Shown piece after piece: positions 19,204 to 29,000 of a stretch of 64,000 nt of DNA. A model generated the notes under the pieces. That model ran no database searches, had not been told where the DNA came from, and worked only from the letters and a program-made list of their open reading frames with translations. The position numbers were made by a program, and so were the translations under genes. The first letter of the stretch is position 1. Each line of letters begins with the position of its first letter. This stretch comes from Bacteroides sp. An322 (GTDB lineage Bacteria > Bacteroidota > Bacteroidia > Bacteroidales > Bacteroidaceae), in contig NZ_NFIN01000003.1 in NCBI RefSeq assembly GCF_002161765.1, positions 62,001 to 126,000 of the forward strand, read 5' to 3'.

Positions 19204-19509
19204 TCACTCCGATAAATAATTAAACAATGTGCCAATGGCAAAAGCCAGCCATACAGGGACAAAGCCCAGCACGGTAGCCAAAAGGTCCTTCTTGTCGACA
19301 GAAGAATCAAAAAACCGCTCCTTTACCCATGCCGCAAACAAGGCGACAATCAGCCCTGCCAAAGGAACAAGCAGCGTCCGCCAGCTTGTAATGCCCTCCT
19401 GAACGTCCATTACGATTGACACTACGGCACAAATCAATGCGCCGCCTAAGAAGTGCAGAACCTTGTCCGCACCGAACTTACTGATGATTTTGTCTGTAAA
19501 TGCTCCCAT
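19204..19509 (-). CDS. Three-helix membrane protein, holin candidate
   Basis: 101 residues with hydrophobic segments at about 18-34, 45-60 and 80-97 (FLGGALICAVVSIV, LVPLAGLIVALFAAW, VLGFVPVWLAFAIGTLF). Size, helix number and position beside lysis genes fit a holin, but DKVLHFLGGALI also resembles small integral membrane families of unknown role. Confidence 0.6.
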   Translation of the reverse strand: MGAFTDKIISKFGADKVLHFLGGALICAVVSIVMDVQEGITSWRTLLVPLAGLIVALFAAWVKERFFDSSVDKKDLLATVLGFVPVWLAFAIGTLFNYLSE

Positions 19510-19510
19510 A

Positions 19511-19576
19511 TCAAATATCCACTACTGTTATGTTAAACTTTCCACTTGGTTTTATATAAATGTCTATATTCTCCAT
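19511..19576 (-). CDS. Possible 21-residue leader peptide
   Basis: ATG at 19576 to TGA at 19511 encodes MENIDIYIKPSGKFNITVV plus two residues. It fills the gap between the tail-tip gene and the holin-like gene almost exactly, ending 1 nt before the latter's ATG, so it may couple its translation. Short and unproven. Confidence 0.3.
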   Translation of the reverse strand: MENIDIYIKPSGKFNITVVDI

Positions 19577-19586
19577 ATATCTTTAT

Positions 19587-22500
19587 TTACCAATTAAAAT
19601 CATGCTCCGAGATTACAATTTGATTTGCACCCAAAGTGGAAGAAGCCACTGACGGCTCCACCCATGCTGATGGTATAGCCTGCACTATTATACTACCACC
19701 CCCTTGAACTGCCACAGCATGTCCATTTACATAAATGTATGATCCACTACTAGCACCGTCATTTGCATGAATGACAAATACCCGTTGCGTAGGACCAAGT
19801 TCAAGTTCATAATAGTATGAACCGCTGTTAGACAAGACTATCGTATCAACGGGCATACCTGCAATATTATCAGGTGTACCAACCGAGCCTCCGTAACACG
19901 GGATAGAGTAGTAACGTTGCCCGGAAGTGGATGTCTTCGCGGTCATATTATATATTGTACTCGCCTTGTCTGTACCGTTAGGATAGTAGTACACTGAGTT
20001 AGTCAATACACGCGCGGTTATCCGACTGTATGCTCCGAACTGATTACGGCACCATATTGAGCTTGAGTAGAATCTGAGGGGTCTTCCGTCTACTGTGCCC
20101 TGATTCTGTAGGTCAATGCCATTAAACCAAGCCTTATCGGCGTCTAAATCTATCTCACCGCCTGCTGTCTTTAATGATTCAAGCGTTCCGGCAATAACGC
20201 CTTCAAACCTTCCGTTTTGTGCAATAAGGTTTCCTTCTTCGTCTACACGGAAAGGCGCGCTGTCCGGCTCTTCTGCTCCAGCCCAAAAGCGTATCTTATC
20301 CCCGGATGTGCTTCCAGATATGCCGGCTGTAATCGTACCGTCATCTTTCTGTATCAACAACCGATTACCTTGCATGAACTGCAACTGCGCATTTTTCGCA
20401 ATTATAAGGTCTGTAAGTATCGCCGTGACGTTCTGCGAGAACTCTAACCAGTAAGTAGTGTTGCTTACGCCTATGCTCGAAGATGAAGTATGAGTTCTTA
20501 AGCATAGGTATGCCCGCCATCCGGTCGAATAGCTGTTATTCCGAACCATTGCCACGTCAATATACCGGATTACAGAGTCATCGTTAATAGCACTATCATT
20601 CCGGTATTCTCGCCCGGTAGTCCAAATGGATGTGCGTATCACGCAACCCTGTATGCCCTGCTTTCCGTCCGCTCCGTCAGAACCCGGTCTGCCGTCAGAA
20701 CCCGGTCTGCCGTCCTGCCCGTCTTGACCGTCCTTCACTACAGGCACCGTTTCCATATCTGCCAGAACATTGTCTTTGTATAGTTTAAATGTCATTTTAG
20801 ATGACACGCTAGTTGTGCTTATGGAGTCTCCGGGACCTATCTGAGTTTCTGAACTACTGTTGTCCCTTTTGTATGCCATTGTCATGCCGGAAGGCAAAAC
20901 AGTCACCGTCGAAACAGTACCTCCGTCATTCTTTGTCACGCCACAGGAAATGGAAGAATTGACATAAATGCCGTTCTTGTTCACTTTGATGACGTTCAGC
21001 GAAGGCATAAGCTGGTAGATGACGGCGTTTTCCCCGTCTTTCCCATTTTCCCCGGCTTGTATCTTCAATATCCTGAATACCGCCTTACGTTCGTACGTGT
21101 TCCCTTCATGCGTTCCTTTTACATTATATTCCAATTCGATAGTATCCGGTGCGGAACTGCTAATGCTTGTAATTGTAGACCTTGACCCCGATGCACTATT
21201 TGTAACACCCACTCCGGTTACATGGCTATTTGTAATCGAAGTAATCTCCATCTCCTCCGTACCGAAGTACATGGAGAAGTTCACTGTGATGGGCAGCCCG
21301 TTTACTACATTTCCTTCTGCATCACACGCAACGGAAGCCATTTCATTATCAAGGTCAAGCGTTACTGAGCCTAGCCCGTCTAGTCCGTCATGGACTACAG
21401 GAACGGTTTCTTCGTCCATAATTTCCGAGCCTTTTATAAGCTGGAAACCTACCGACTGCATCGCATTATTCACGCTTGTAGTTACAGGCAATTTGGTATA
21501 TATGCCAATGGACTCACCGTCTATGTACATACGTATGGAATACCCTTCAGGCAGCGATTCAATCACAGACGAGCTATTACCGTCTGTCTTCTTTACGTTA
21601 CAAGACACGGAAGATGCAGATAAATCTCCATTCTTATCCACCTTTATTGCGGACGGCTCCACAACAAGACTATATATTACCGCATTCTCTCCGTTAGCAC
21701 CCGGCTTGACCTTGTTTATCTTTATGTAGGCTGTTCGTTCATAACTCTGTCCGTTATATGTGCCAGAACAAGTTACAGGTACGCTAATCACGTCTGGCGC
21801 ATAACTAGCTATAGCTTTTATAGTAATCTGCCCAGTCCCTTTATTTACGCTTACCTGTGTCACTCCTGCGGGCGGGTCTACGTCCAATGAATCTAACACT
21901 AGTTTCTCTGTTCCATAATATAGGCTTGCAGTAGATACAATCGGAAGTCCTGCGGTTACTTTTCCTTCCGCATCACACGCCACGGACGCCATTTCGTTAT
22001 CGAGGTCAAGTGTTATTGAGCCTAGCCCGTCTAGTCCGTCAGCCACGAAAGGGACGGTTTCCGCATCAATCAGGACATCGCCCTTTTTCAGCCGGAACTC
22101 GACCGACCGCACAATCCCGCCGGTCACGATGTCATCGTTCAGCGAATAGGCGGTTTCCGCCAGCCCGTCCTTGCGCACCGTCATCGTAAACCCTTCGGGA
22201 AGCGCGGACAGGGTTTCCATTTCCTTGCCGTTTATCCTGCTGGCAGAACAAGCCACGTAGGATTCGGAATAATTGCCTTCCTTGTCTATCTTGACGACAT
22301 TCACGCTCGGAACCAGCCTGTACAGCGTGGCGTTCTCCCCGGCTTTCATCTTCAGTACGGTCATCACCGTGCTTCTCGTCACCGGCATGCCGTCATCGTC
22401 AGCCGTTACCGTCACCGTAATGCCGAAACTCTCCGCCACGTCCTTGCCGACGGCGGAGACCGACAGCACGTGCGTCTCTCCGTCCACGCTGCACGTTACC

Positions 22501-25448
22501 CCTTCGGGGGCATCCGTCACCACGCTGGAGATGGCAAGCGACTTCGTGCCCTTGTAGAACGCCACGCCCGAAGTTACCGGCAGTCCTGCGGTCACGTTGC
22601 CTTCGGTGTCGCAGGCTACGGAAGCCATTTCGTTGTCAAGGTCTATGGTATAGGCGTCCGCCCCGTCACGGATGATGGAAACCGAGAAACGCTTGTCGAA
22701 GACAACGTTCCCCTCACAATTCACTTCTATGTCAACGTAGCACCCGTTGTAGTCCGTAATTGAATCGATTATAACAGAACCGGCATCAATATGAGCCGTA
22801 CATCCATGCGCATTCAGGGAAGCTATGTATTTGCCCGGCTCAACGCTCGTTGAGTATAGCAATTCCGTCTCGCCTTTAAACGCCTGTATGTGTGTTGAAA
22901 TTGTAAACTCGGAAGTGACCAAATTCTCATCAACTTTCACGGTGCGTTCATAAGAGGACAGTGATACATTATAAGCGTCTTGTCCTTTCAACGCTTCTTC
23001 GGTGTCCGGAGTGAACTGGATGTTCACGCCCGTAAAGTAGCAGTTCTCTTGGAATGTGCCGTAGCCGTGCATCACCATGCCGCCAATAGTAAGCCCTTCG
23101 AGCAGCCCGTCCTGCATGGATATATTCTTTGTGGGGTCTATCACCCACGTGTTCACGTCCTTCAACCGACGCGTGTAATATCGTGTCTCGTAGGTTATCG
23201 ACTGGCGTGTCTTGTCGGTGAAGTTGCCGTAGGCGAAGAAGTTCATGCCCTTCATCGGATGTACCGACGTGCCTGCCTGCAAGGCGTAACGGAACACCAT
23301 TCTACCCGGCTCGTTCGTAATAATTTCAGTAGGCGTGAAGTAAGAAGTGGAGAATCCGGCATATCCGTAGAACCCGTTATCATCCTCCATATCATCCTGC
23401 TGGTTGCCTCCGTCAAGGTTATGGAACACGCCACGGCAGATGTCATCCACGTGCAATGTACCTGTCTGGTCTTCCAGCAAGTCCAGTTCAGCGGTCTTGT
23501 TATCTGTATCCACTGACTTGATTGTACCGAAAGCGAAGGTGTTCGCCTTATCGCCCGAAATGACATCAATGCAGTTGAACGTAATCTTCGGCACAACCAG
23601 TTCGTCACGCAGATAAGCCCCGTCCGCCTCCATATAGGTCTTACCAGCAGCATTCTTGTAGAAAGCCGCCCCGCTTCCGCCTATCATGCCCTGAACAAAC
23701 GGGAAGAAATGCGCGCCACCCAGCATGCGGAGCAGGTAGTTGGTACTGTCTTCCTTGTCCTTTCGGAGGAATGTAGCCAATGAACGCAACGCAGAGAACA
23801 CATTCGTGTCCGATGCCGGAGTTGAATCGTTGGTCTTGATAACATAAACTCCTGACCCTCCTCCCGTTCCCTGATAGGTCTGACCGTTGAACGTGAGCGA
23901 ATCCACCTTGTCCTCAATCTCGTTCAGGCGCGAATATTGCGCACTCTCGCCAATGGTGTATACAGGGTTGTCATAAGGAATGTCAAGGCACATTTCCCAG
24001 CCTATCACACGTGATATGCGGCCTTCCTCCCCGAAGAAGCCGGGGTTTACAAGGTTTATTTTCTGACCTACATCGAACGTGCGGCTTATCATGTCCTCCT
24101 TTACCCAGCTCCATCGCAGAGTGACGGTGTATGTACCGTCATCCACCTTGGTCTTGTCAACGTACTTCTGTGCGTGCTCTTTTAACTCCTGTTGCGCTTC
24201 GGGGATATACAGGTCTGACACCATCTTGATATTGAATCCGTAGAGGATATACTTGTCTCCGTCCTCCGGCTTCATCACCTCATCGGGAAGTCTTCTGCCG
24301 TAGTCCTCGTTGGCTTCTATTTCCCATATCTGGCTTCCTTCCGCCGTACCTTCCGGCTCGAATATCACCCCGAAGTCCAGCCCGTTCAGCTTGCCCGACT
24401 GGAATACAATGCGAAGCTCCTTGCCTTCAAGTATGTACTTCTCATCGAACGTCAGTCCCGTGTCCTTATATTGATAAGCCTTGAATGTCCCGGTCTGTTC
24501 TCCGCCTTCACCCTCAATGGCTCTGTCTACGGGTTTAACGTCCGAAAGCGTGCCTATACGTTTAGGATAGACATCATCGAAGACAACCACGGCTTCTACC
24601 ACCTCAAAGGGGTGCATGTCCGGGTAAGCGTCTATGTACGGGGTATCCTCCGGCATCATCAGCCGTTTCTGGACTATGCCGTTGACAGTAAGGTCAGGAT
24701 TGTTGGTTTCCCTATAGTTCTCAGGTATGTTGCGGTCGGAGCCGAACGCATAGATACGGGTGGCGAACGTGCCTTTGCTCTCGTTCCGTGTCATGTCCGA
24801 TGCTTCCACGCCGATTTCAATCTTCACCGCATCGCCGTGCTCGCAACGTCCGAAGTGAATCACGTTCTCCGTGACCCACACGTCGCAGTCCCATGCGTTC
24901 TCGCCGCCCATCGAAAACAGGGCGTCCAACAGGCGTGTGTTGTCGTACGTCATCGCCACCGCCTTGTTCTCTACTGTGGAATCTATGCTGTATTCGTAGG
25001 GGACGCCGTTGTACGTGAACCCCAGTTCGGAAAGGTTGCGGAGGAACACTCCAAGCTGCACGTCAAGCGGGGCGGTAAGGCTCCATGACGCTTCTCCGGC
25101 TGTCGATTCGGGAGTGTACTTGAAGATGAAGTTGTTCCACAGCCAGTAGTATGCGTTCAGCCTGAGCTGGTACTCGTACGCGCCGGTAGACGTGTTGTAT
25201 GACGGGTTTTGAAGCTCCGTCACGTAATACATCTTCGCCAGCTTGCCGCCCAGCGCATCATCGAACACGCCCCGCAAGTCCACGTACGAGCCTATCTTGA
25301 AATCAATAGGCGTGCGCAGCTTGAACGGGAGCACGATGTAGTCGTGCTGCATCAGGCTGTAGTAGCCTTTGGCTCCCTCGTTGATTGAAGTGGAGAGCAG
25401 GGTGGTTCCGCCTGCGGATTTTATGTCGATTTTAGCCTGTGTTGCCAT
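19587..25448 (-). CDS. Giant tail-tip / central fibre protein with Ig-like repeats and collagen-like stretch
   Basis: 1953 residues, the largest gene in the window. The N-terminal 500 or so residues (DYIVLPFKLRTPIDFKIGSYVDLRG...) look like a baseplate-hub fold. Residues about 900-1620 hold three copies of a roughly 215-residue module, each containing LDNEMASVACD followed by a variable beta domain; the copies start near 22640, 22010 and 21350. A collagen-like GQDGQDGRPGSDGRPG segment near 20690 precedes a C-terminal shaft and tip. It follows the distal tail protein, as tail-tip fibres do. It probably contacts the host surface; the modular repeats suggest length and affinity variation (inference). 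Confidence 0.85.
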   Translation of the reverse strand: MATQAKIDIKSAGGTTLLSTSINEGAKGYYSLMQHDYIVLPFKLRTPIDFKIGSYVDLRGVFDDALGGKLAKMYYVTELQNPSYNTSTGAYEYQLRLNAYYWLWNNFIFKYTPESTAGEASWSLTAPLDVQLGVFLRNLSELGFTYNGVPYEYSIDSTVENKAVAMTYDNTRLLDALFSMGGENAWDCDVWVTENVIHFGRCEHGDAVKIEIGVEASDMTRNESKGTFATRIYAFGSDRNIPENYRETNNPDLTVNGIVQKRLMMPEDTPYIDAYPDMHPFEVVEAVVVFDDVYPKRIGTLSDVKPVDRAIEGEGGEQTGTFKAYQYKDTGLTFDEKYILEGKELRIVFQSGKLNGLDFGVIFEPEGTAEGSQIWEIEANEDYGRRLPDEVMKPEDGDKYILYGFNIKMVSDLYIPEAQQELKEHAQKYVDKTKVDDGTYTVTLRWSWVKEDMISRTFDVGQKINLVNPGFFGEEGRISRVIGWEMCLDIPYDNPVYTIGESAQYSRLNEIEDKVDSLTFNGQTYQGTGGGSGVYVIKTNDSTPASDTNVFSALRSLATFLRKDKEDSTNYLLRMLGGAHFFPFVQGMIGGSGAAFYKNAAGKTYMEADGAYLRDELVVPKITFNCIDVISGDKANTFAFGTIKSVDTDNKTAELDLLEDQTGTLHVDDICRGVFHNLDGGNQQDDMEDDNGFYGYAGFSTSYFTPTEIITNEPGRMVFRYALQAGTSVHPMKGMNFFAYGNFTDKTRQSITYETRYYTRRLKDVNTWVIDPTKNISMQDGLLEGLTIGGMVMHGYGTFQENCYFTGVNIQFTPDTEEALKGQDAYNVSLSSYERTVKVDENLVTSEFTISTHIQAFKGETELLYSTSVEPGKYIASLNAHGCTAHIDAGSVIIDSITDYNGCYVDIEVNCEGNVVFDKRFSVSIIRDGADAYTIDLDNEMASVACDTEGNVTAGLPVTSGVAFYKGTKSLAISSVVTDAPEGVTCSVDGETHVLSVSAVGKDVAESFGITVTVTADDDGMPVTRSTVMTVLKMKAGENATLYRLVPSVNVVKIDKEGNYSESYVACSASRINGKEMETLSALPEGFTMTVRKDGLAETAYSLNDDIVTGGIVRSVEFRLKKGDVLIDAETVPFVADGLDGLGSITLDLDNEMASVACDAEGKVTAGLPIVSTASLYYGTEKLVLDSLDVDPPAGVTQVSVNKGTGQITIKAIASYAPDVISVPVTCSGTYNGQSYERTAYIKINKVKPGANGENAVIYSLVVEPSAIKVDKNGDLSASSVSCNVKKTDGNSSSVIESLPEGYSIRMYIDGESIGIYTKLPVTTSVNNAMQSVGFQLIKGSEIMDEETVPVVHDGLDGLGSVTLDLDNEMASVACDAEGNVVNGLPITVNFSMYFGTEEMEITSITNSHVTGVGVTNSASGSRSTITSISSSAPDTIELEYNVKGTHEGNTYERKAVFRILKIQAGENGKDGENAVIYQLMPSLNVIKVNKNGIYVNSSISCGVTKNDGGTVSTVTVLPSGMTMAYKRDNSSSETQIGPGDSISTTSVSSKMTFKLYKDNVLADMETVPVVKDGQDGQDGRPGSDGRPGSDGADGKQGIQGCVIRTSIWTTGREYRNDSAINDDSVIRYIDVAMVRNNSYSTGWRAYLCLRTHTSSSSIGVSNTTYWLEFSQNVTAILTDLIIAKNAQLQFMQGNRLLIQKDDGTITAGISGSTSGDKIRFWAGAEEPDSAPFRVDEEGNLIAQNGRFEGVIAGTLESLKTAGGEIDLDADKAWFNGIDLQNQGTVDGRPLRFYSSSIWCRNQFGAYSRITARVLTNSVYYYPNGTDKASTIYNMTAKTSTSGQRYYSIPCYGGSVGTPDNIAGMPVDTIVLSNSGSYYYELELGPTQRVFVIHANDGASSGSYIYVNGHAVAVQGGGSIIVQAIPSAWVEPSVASSTLGANQIVISEHDFNW

Positions 25449-25607
25449 GCTTCGAAGTTATCTATAATCTTCATAGGGTTGTGGAGATTCCACATCCCCT
25501 GTTTTCACCACAGCCCGTTGGTGAAAAATCTTTCCCAAAGTTCGCCAAACGGATCCTTAAACGCGAGAATCTTCACTTCCGATACGAAACAATGGAGGGA
25601 TTGTTCG
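25449..25607 (-). other. Gap between distal tail and tail-tip genes with short frames
   Basis: No standard-size gene. On the minus strand a GTG-started frame reads VKILAFKDPFGELWERFFTN and a few more residues; an ATG frame (MWNLHNPMKIIDNFEAWQ...) overlaps the start of the tail-tip gene. Either could be a small peptide; neither is secure. Confidence 0.3.
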
Positions 25608-26027
25608 TTATTCCCTGTCGGCAGGGTTCGGCTCCGTGCACTTCATCGTGAAATGTCCGAAGTCACGCCTCCTGCTGAGACCGTAGGATATGCTCTTTCC
25701 GGTATACACCATCTTGTACTTCTGCGTGCCGAGAGCCGGTATGCGTATGGTGAAAGCCCCCTTCTGCAGCTCCGTCTGGAACGCCGCCTTCTTGCTCCGG
25801 TATTCCGTCTCCGACGACCCCATGATGGTGAACCCGAGCGTTATCTCCCGTGAGTCCACTTTCGGGTTGCCCGTGTCTATCCTTATGCCGTCCTCCAGCC
25901 TGCTCTCGTCCTCCACATATTCTTTCATGGGAAGAGGCGCGTCTATCGCGTCAAGGAACCCTTCGCTCATGTTCACGCCCCATGTGGTGTATGCGTCCTT
26001 TTCGTTTATGAATAGTTCTCCTGTCAT
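25608..26027 (-). CDS. Distal tail protein (Dit-like)
   Basis: 139 residues (MTGELFINEKDAYTTWGVNM...). Size, beta-rich content and position between tape measure and tail-tip proteins match the distal tail adaptor that ends the tail tube. Its start overlaps the tape-measure stop by 4 nt. No single diagnostic motif, so the assignment rests largely on synteny. Confidence 0.7.
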   Translation of the reverse strand: MTGELFINEKDAYTTWGVNMSEGFLDAIDAPLPMKEYVEDESRLEDGIRIDTGNPKVDSREITLGFTIMGSSETEYRSKKAAFQTELQKGAFTIRIPALGTQKYKMVYTGKSISYGLSRRRDFGHFTMKCTEPNPADRE

Positions 26028-29000
26028 ATTCTTGATGTATTCTGTTTGACAATGGAAATGTCCGCCTTTATGTCCTTCAGGTACTTTGCAGAATCCCCGG
26101 TATTTTCACTTATCTGTTGCAGTTCAATGTACGATTGGGCGATGATGTTACGCATATCGTCGGCAATATCGCTGATTCCCTGCTGGATTGCCTCCTGCCT
26201 GAGCGAGCTTTCGTTGAGTGCTGTAAATCTTCCGTTAAGCTCCGATGCCTGGTCTTGCGTCATGGTCTCGTATCCTCCGGAAGATGCGGACTGCCGTTCC
26301 TTGGCCTCTTCGCCTATCTTGTCATATCCCGTAGCCGCCGCAAGCTGGTCACGGAGGTTCAATGCCTCGTTGACATATTTCATGTATTCGTTCGCAAGGG
26401 CATTCCTTTCCGATTCCGAAAGCTCGTTGTCTTCCATTGATTCTCCGAACTTCTTCCACCATCCTTCCAGCTTGTCATAGTACATTTCGCCTATTTTGTT
26501 GGAAAGCATCGCGCGCATGAAGTACTCGGATATATCGTCTGCAGCCGCTTCCGCATCATACTTCATGTCCATGAGGCTGTCTATGAAGCTGCTGTACATA
26601 GAATCGAATGAAATCTGTGTAAGACCTTCATACAGGTCATTCGTGATGTCTTCCAGTTTGCCCGCCTGTTTTATGTAGGCATCCAGCTTTTCCGTTACAC
26701 GTCCTCCATATCCTCCTTCACCGGCATTCTGCATTGCGGTCCATATTTCCACATTGCTTTTCAGCATCTGCATCTGTTCGGGAGTCCATGACCATAGGGA
26801 ATCGGTGCCTGAAAACGTTTCGTCTATATTTTCACGGATCCAGTCTATCCAGTCCTGCGACCATCCCATGTAATACTGCCATGAATGGTGCGAGTTGTGG
26901 TACCCAGCCTGTGCCCGTGCCATGTCAAGATAGTTCCGGTTCTGTTCCTTCTGGTATTCGTATGCCTGTCTTGACGCTTCAACGGAAATTGTTCCGCGTC
27001 CCTGCTTGATGGTATCGTTCAACGCGTCGATACTTCCCTGCAACGCTTCGTTCCTTTCCGTGAGCCTGTTGATTGTGTCGTTCACCTCCTTGGCATTGCC
27101 GTCGGTCCATGAAGAGAAACCTCCGAAAGTGATTGCGTCCCAAAATCCTCCGATTCCGTCACGGAGAGAATCGAACAGGGACACGAATATATCGCCGGAA
27201 AATATGTCTGAAACAGTATTGTTCAGCACTCCGAACACATTCCCTATAACGTCTTCTACAATTGGGCTGATGCCTTCTTTCAAAGCGTCAAGCGCGGAGA
27301 ATATTGCGCCAATAAACTCTACATCTCCCAATTTTTCAGCAGTTCCTCCGAATCCCTTGACGAGTTTCGTGATTCCCTGATAAAGGTTGGACAGCCCCCC
27401 GGAAGAAAGCTGCTGGAATCCCTGCGTCACGTTTTTCAGTTTTGCGTCAAGTGTCGTTACGGTACTGTTCAGCTGGTTGCTGCTGTTTCTGACAATGTTC
27501 TGCTGGTTTTCTACGTTCTTTGACGCGGCATCCGCCTTGTTCTGCGCATCGTCAAGGGCAAGCTTGGAAATGTCAATCTGTTCCTGCGTCCCGTCTTTCA
27601 GAGCCTTTTCATAATCTTCCTGAGCATTCTGCAGCTTCTCCACGGCTTCGGCTTCTTCCTCCTTGGCGGAATTGAGGTCAAGGACATTCTGTCGGAGCGT
27701 ATCAACCTGCTTCCCAAGATCGCTGAACTTGACCTTTCCAAGACCTCCGACCGATTCTTCCATGCGTGATATGGCCTTGATTACGCTTTGCTGGTCGGAA
27801 GCGTCAAGTCTCCTGAACTCTTCGGTCTTGGCATACTCCTTTATCTTATCAAGAACCGGCTTTATGACTTCCGAGAAAGTTCCGTCCAACTCGCTGAAAG
27901 CAGTGGCCCAGTCTATGTCCATTTTCAGCGCATTGGTATTTACTTGAGCAATGGCTGCATCTCGTTGCTTCTCCAGTGTTATCCTTTCACCTTCGCTCTG
28001 GGCTTTCGCTATCTTTTCCGCATATTCTTCGGCTATGGCCAGTTTCTGCTGCTGGAACGTGCCGTATTCCTGCAAGTAGTTGCGCATGGCTTCGCGTTCT
28101 GCCTTGTATACCTTATCCGATTGCTTATTGCGGCTTTCATTGTTAAGTTTGTTCGCCCGGTCTATTTCGGCTTGCTGTTCTGCAGTCAGTCCGTTTGCAT
28201 TTGTGCCTGATATTCCGGATTTTCTGTTCAGTTCGGCGAGTTCCCGCGCCTTTTTCTCTATCTCCGCTTTCTGCGATTCGTAGTCATCGTCTATCTGTTT
28301 CAGCTTTTTCGCCGTGCCTTCCTCCATGAGGGCAGTTTCCTGTTCTTGATTCTTCTGCCTAAGGCTGAGAAGCTCATCGGATACTTTCTGTTGGTTTTCT
28401 TTCTTTTTTTCGGCGTCCTTTTGTTGTTTGATTAGGGATGTTCCTGTAAGTCCTCCAAGGTTCTTGTATGCTTTTTCGGTGGTTTCTACCCGCTTCTTGG
28501 CATCTTCGTATTGCTTGCTGGTGAAATTGTCCTTGTCTGCTTCAATCTTTTCCAATTCTTTCTTTGCTTCCTCCCAGTCCTTGCGCGCTTGCTCATAATC
28601 CTCTGCATAGGTTTTCGGAGCTTCCTCTTTAACGGAAAGTTCTCTGTTTACATCTGTCAGTACCTCTTTGACCCATTTGGCACGTTCCTTCTGTAGTGAT
28701 TCAAGCTGTTCACGATATTTCTTTACACTTCCCCAATCTGAATTGGCCTTTGCTGTATTAAGGTTGTTTTGCGTAACTGCTATTTGGGCGTCAATGTTTT
28801 CAACCATCCTTTGTTTGGATTCTCGGCTTGATACGGATGCTTGGTCGTTGTATTCCTTCCATAATTCTATCAGGTCGGTTATATGCCCTTTTTCGTCAAC
28901 ATATTTTTTGAAAATGTCAGGATATTCACTTTTCAGCTTATTTAAAGCATCCGCTCTCGCTACGGTTGCAGTAGTTTCGTCATTGATGGTGCTTATAAGG

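Noticed and set aside
20680-20730. Repetitive DNA as a diversity-generating retroelement template
   Set aside because: It encodes a collagen-like segment in frame; no reverse transcriptase or adenine-biased template copy was found.
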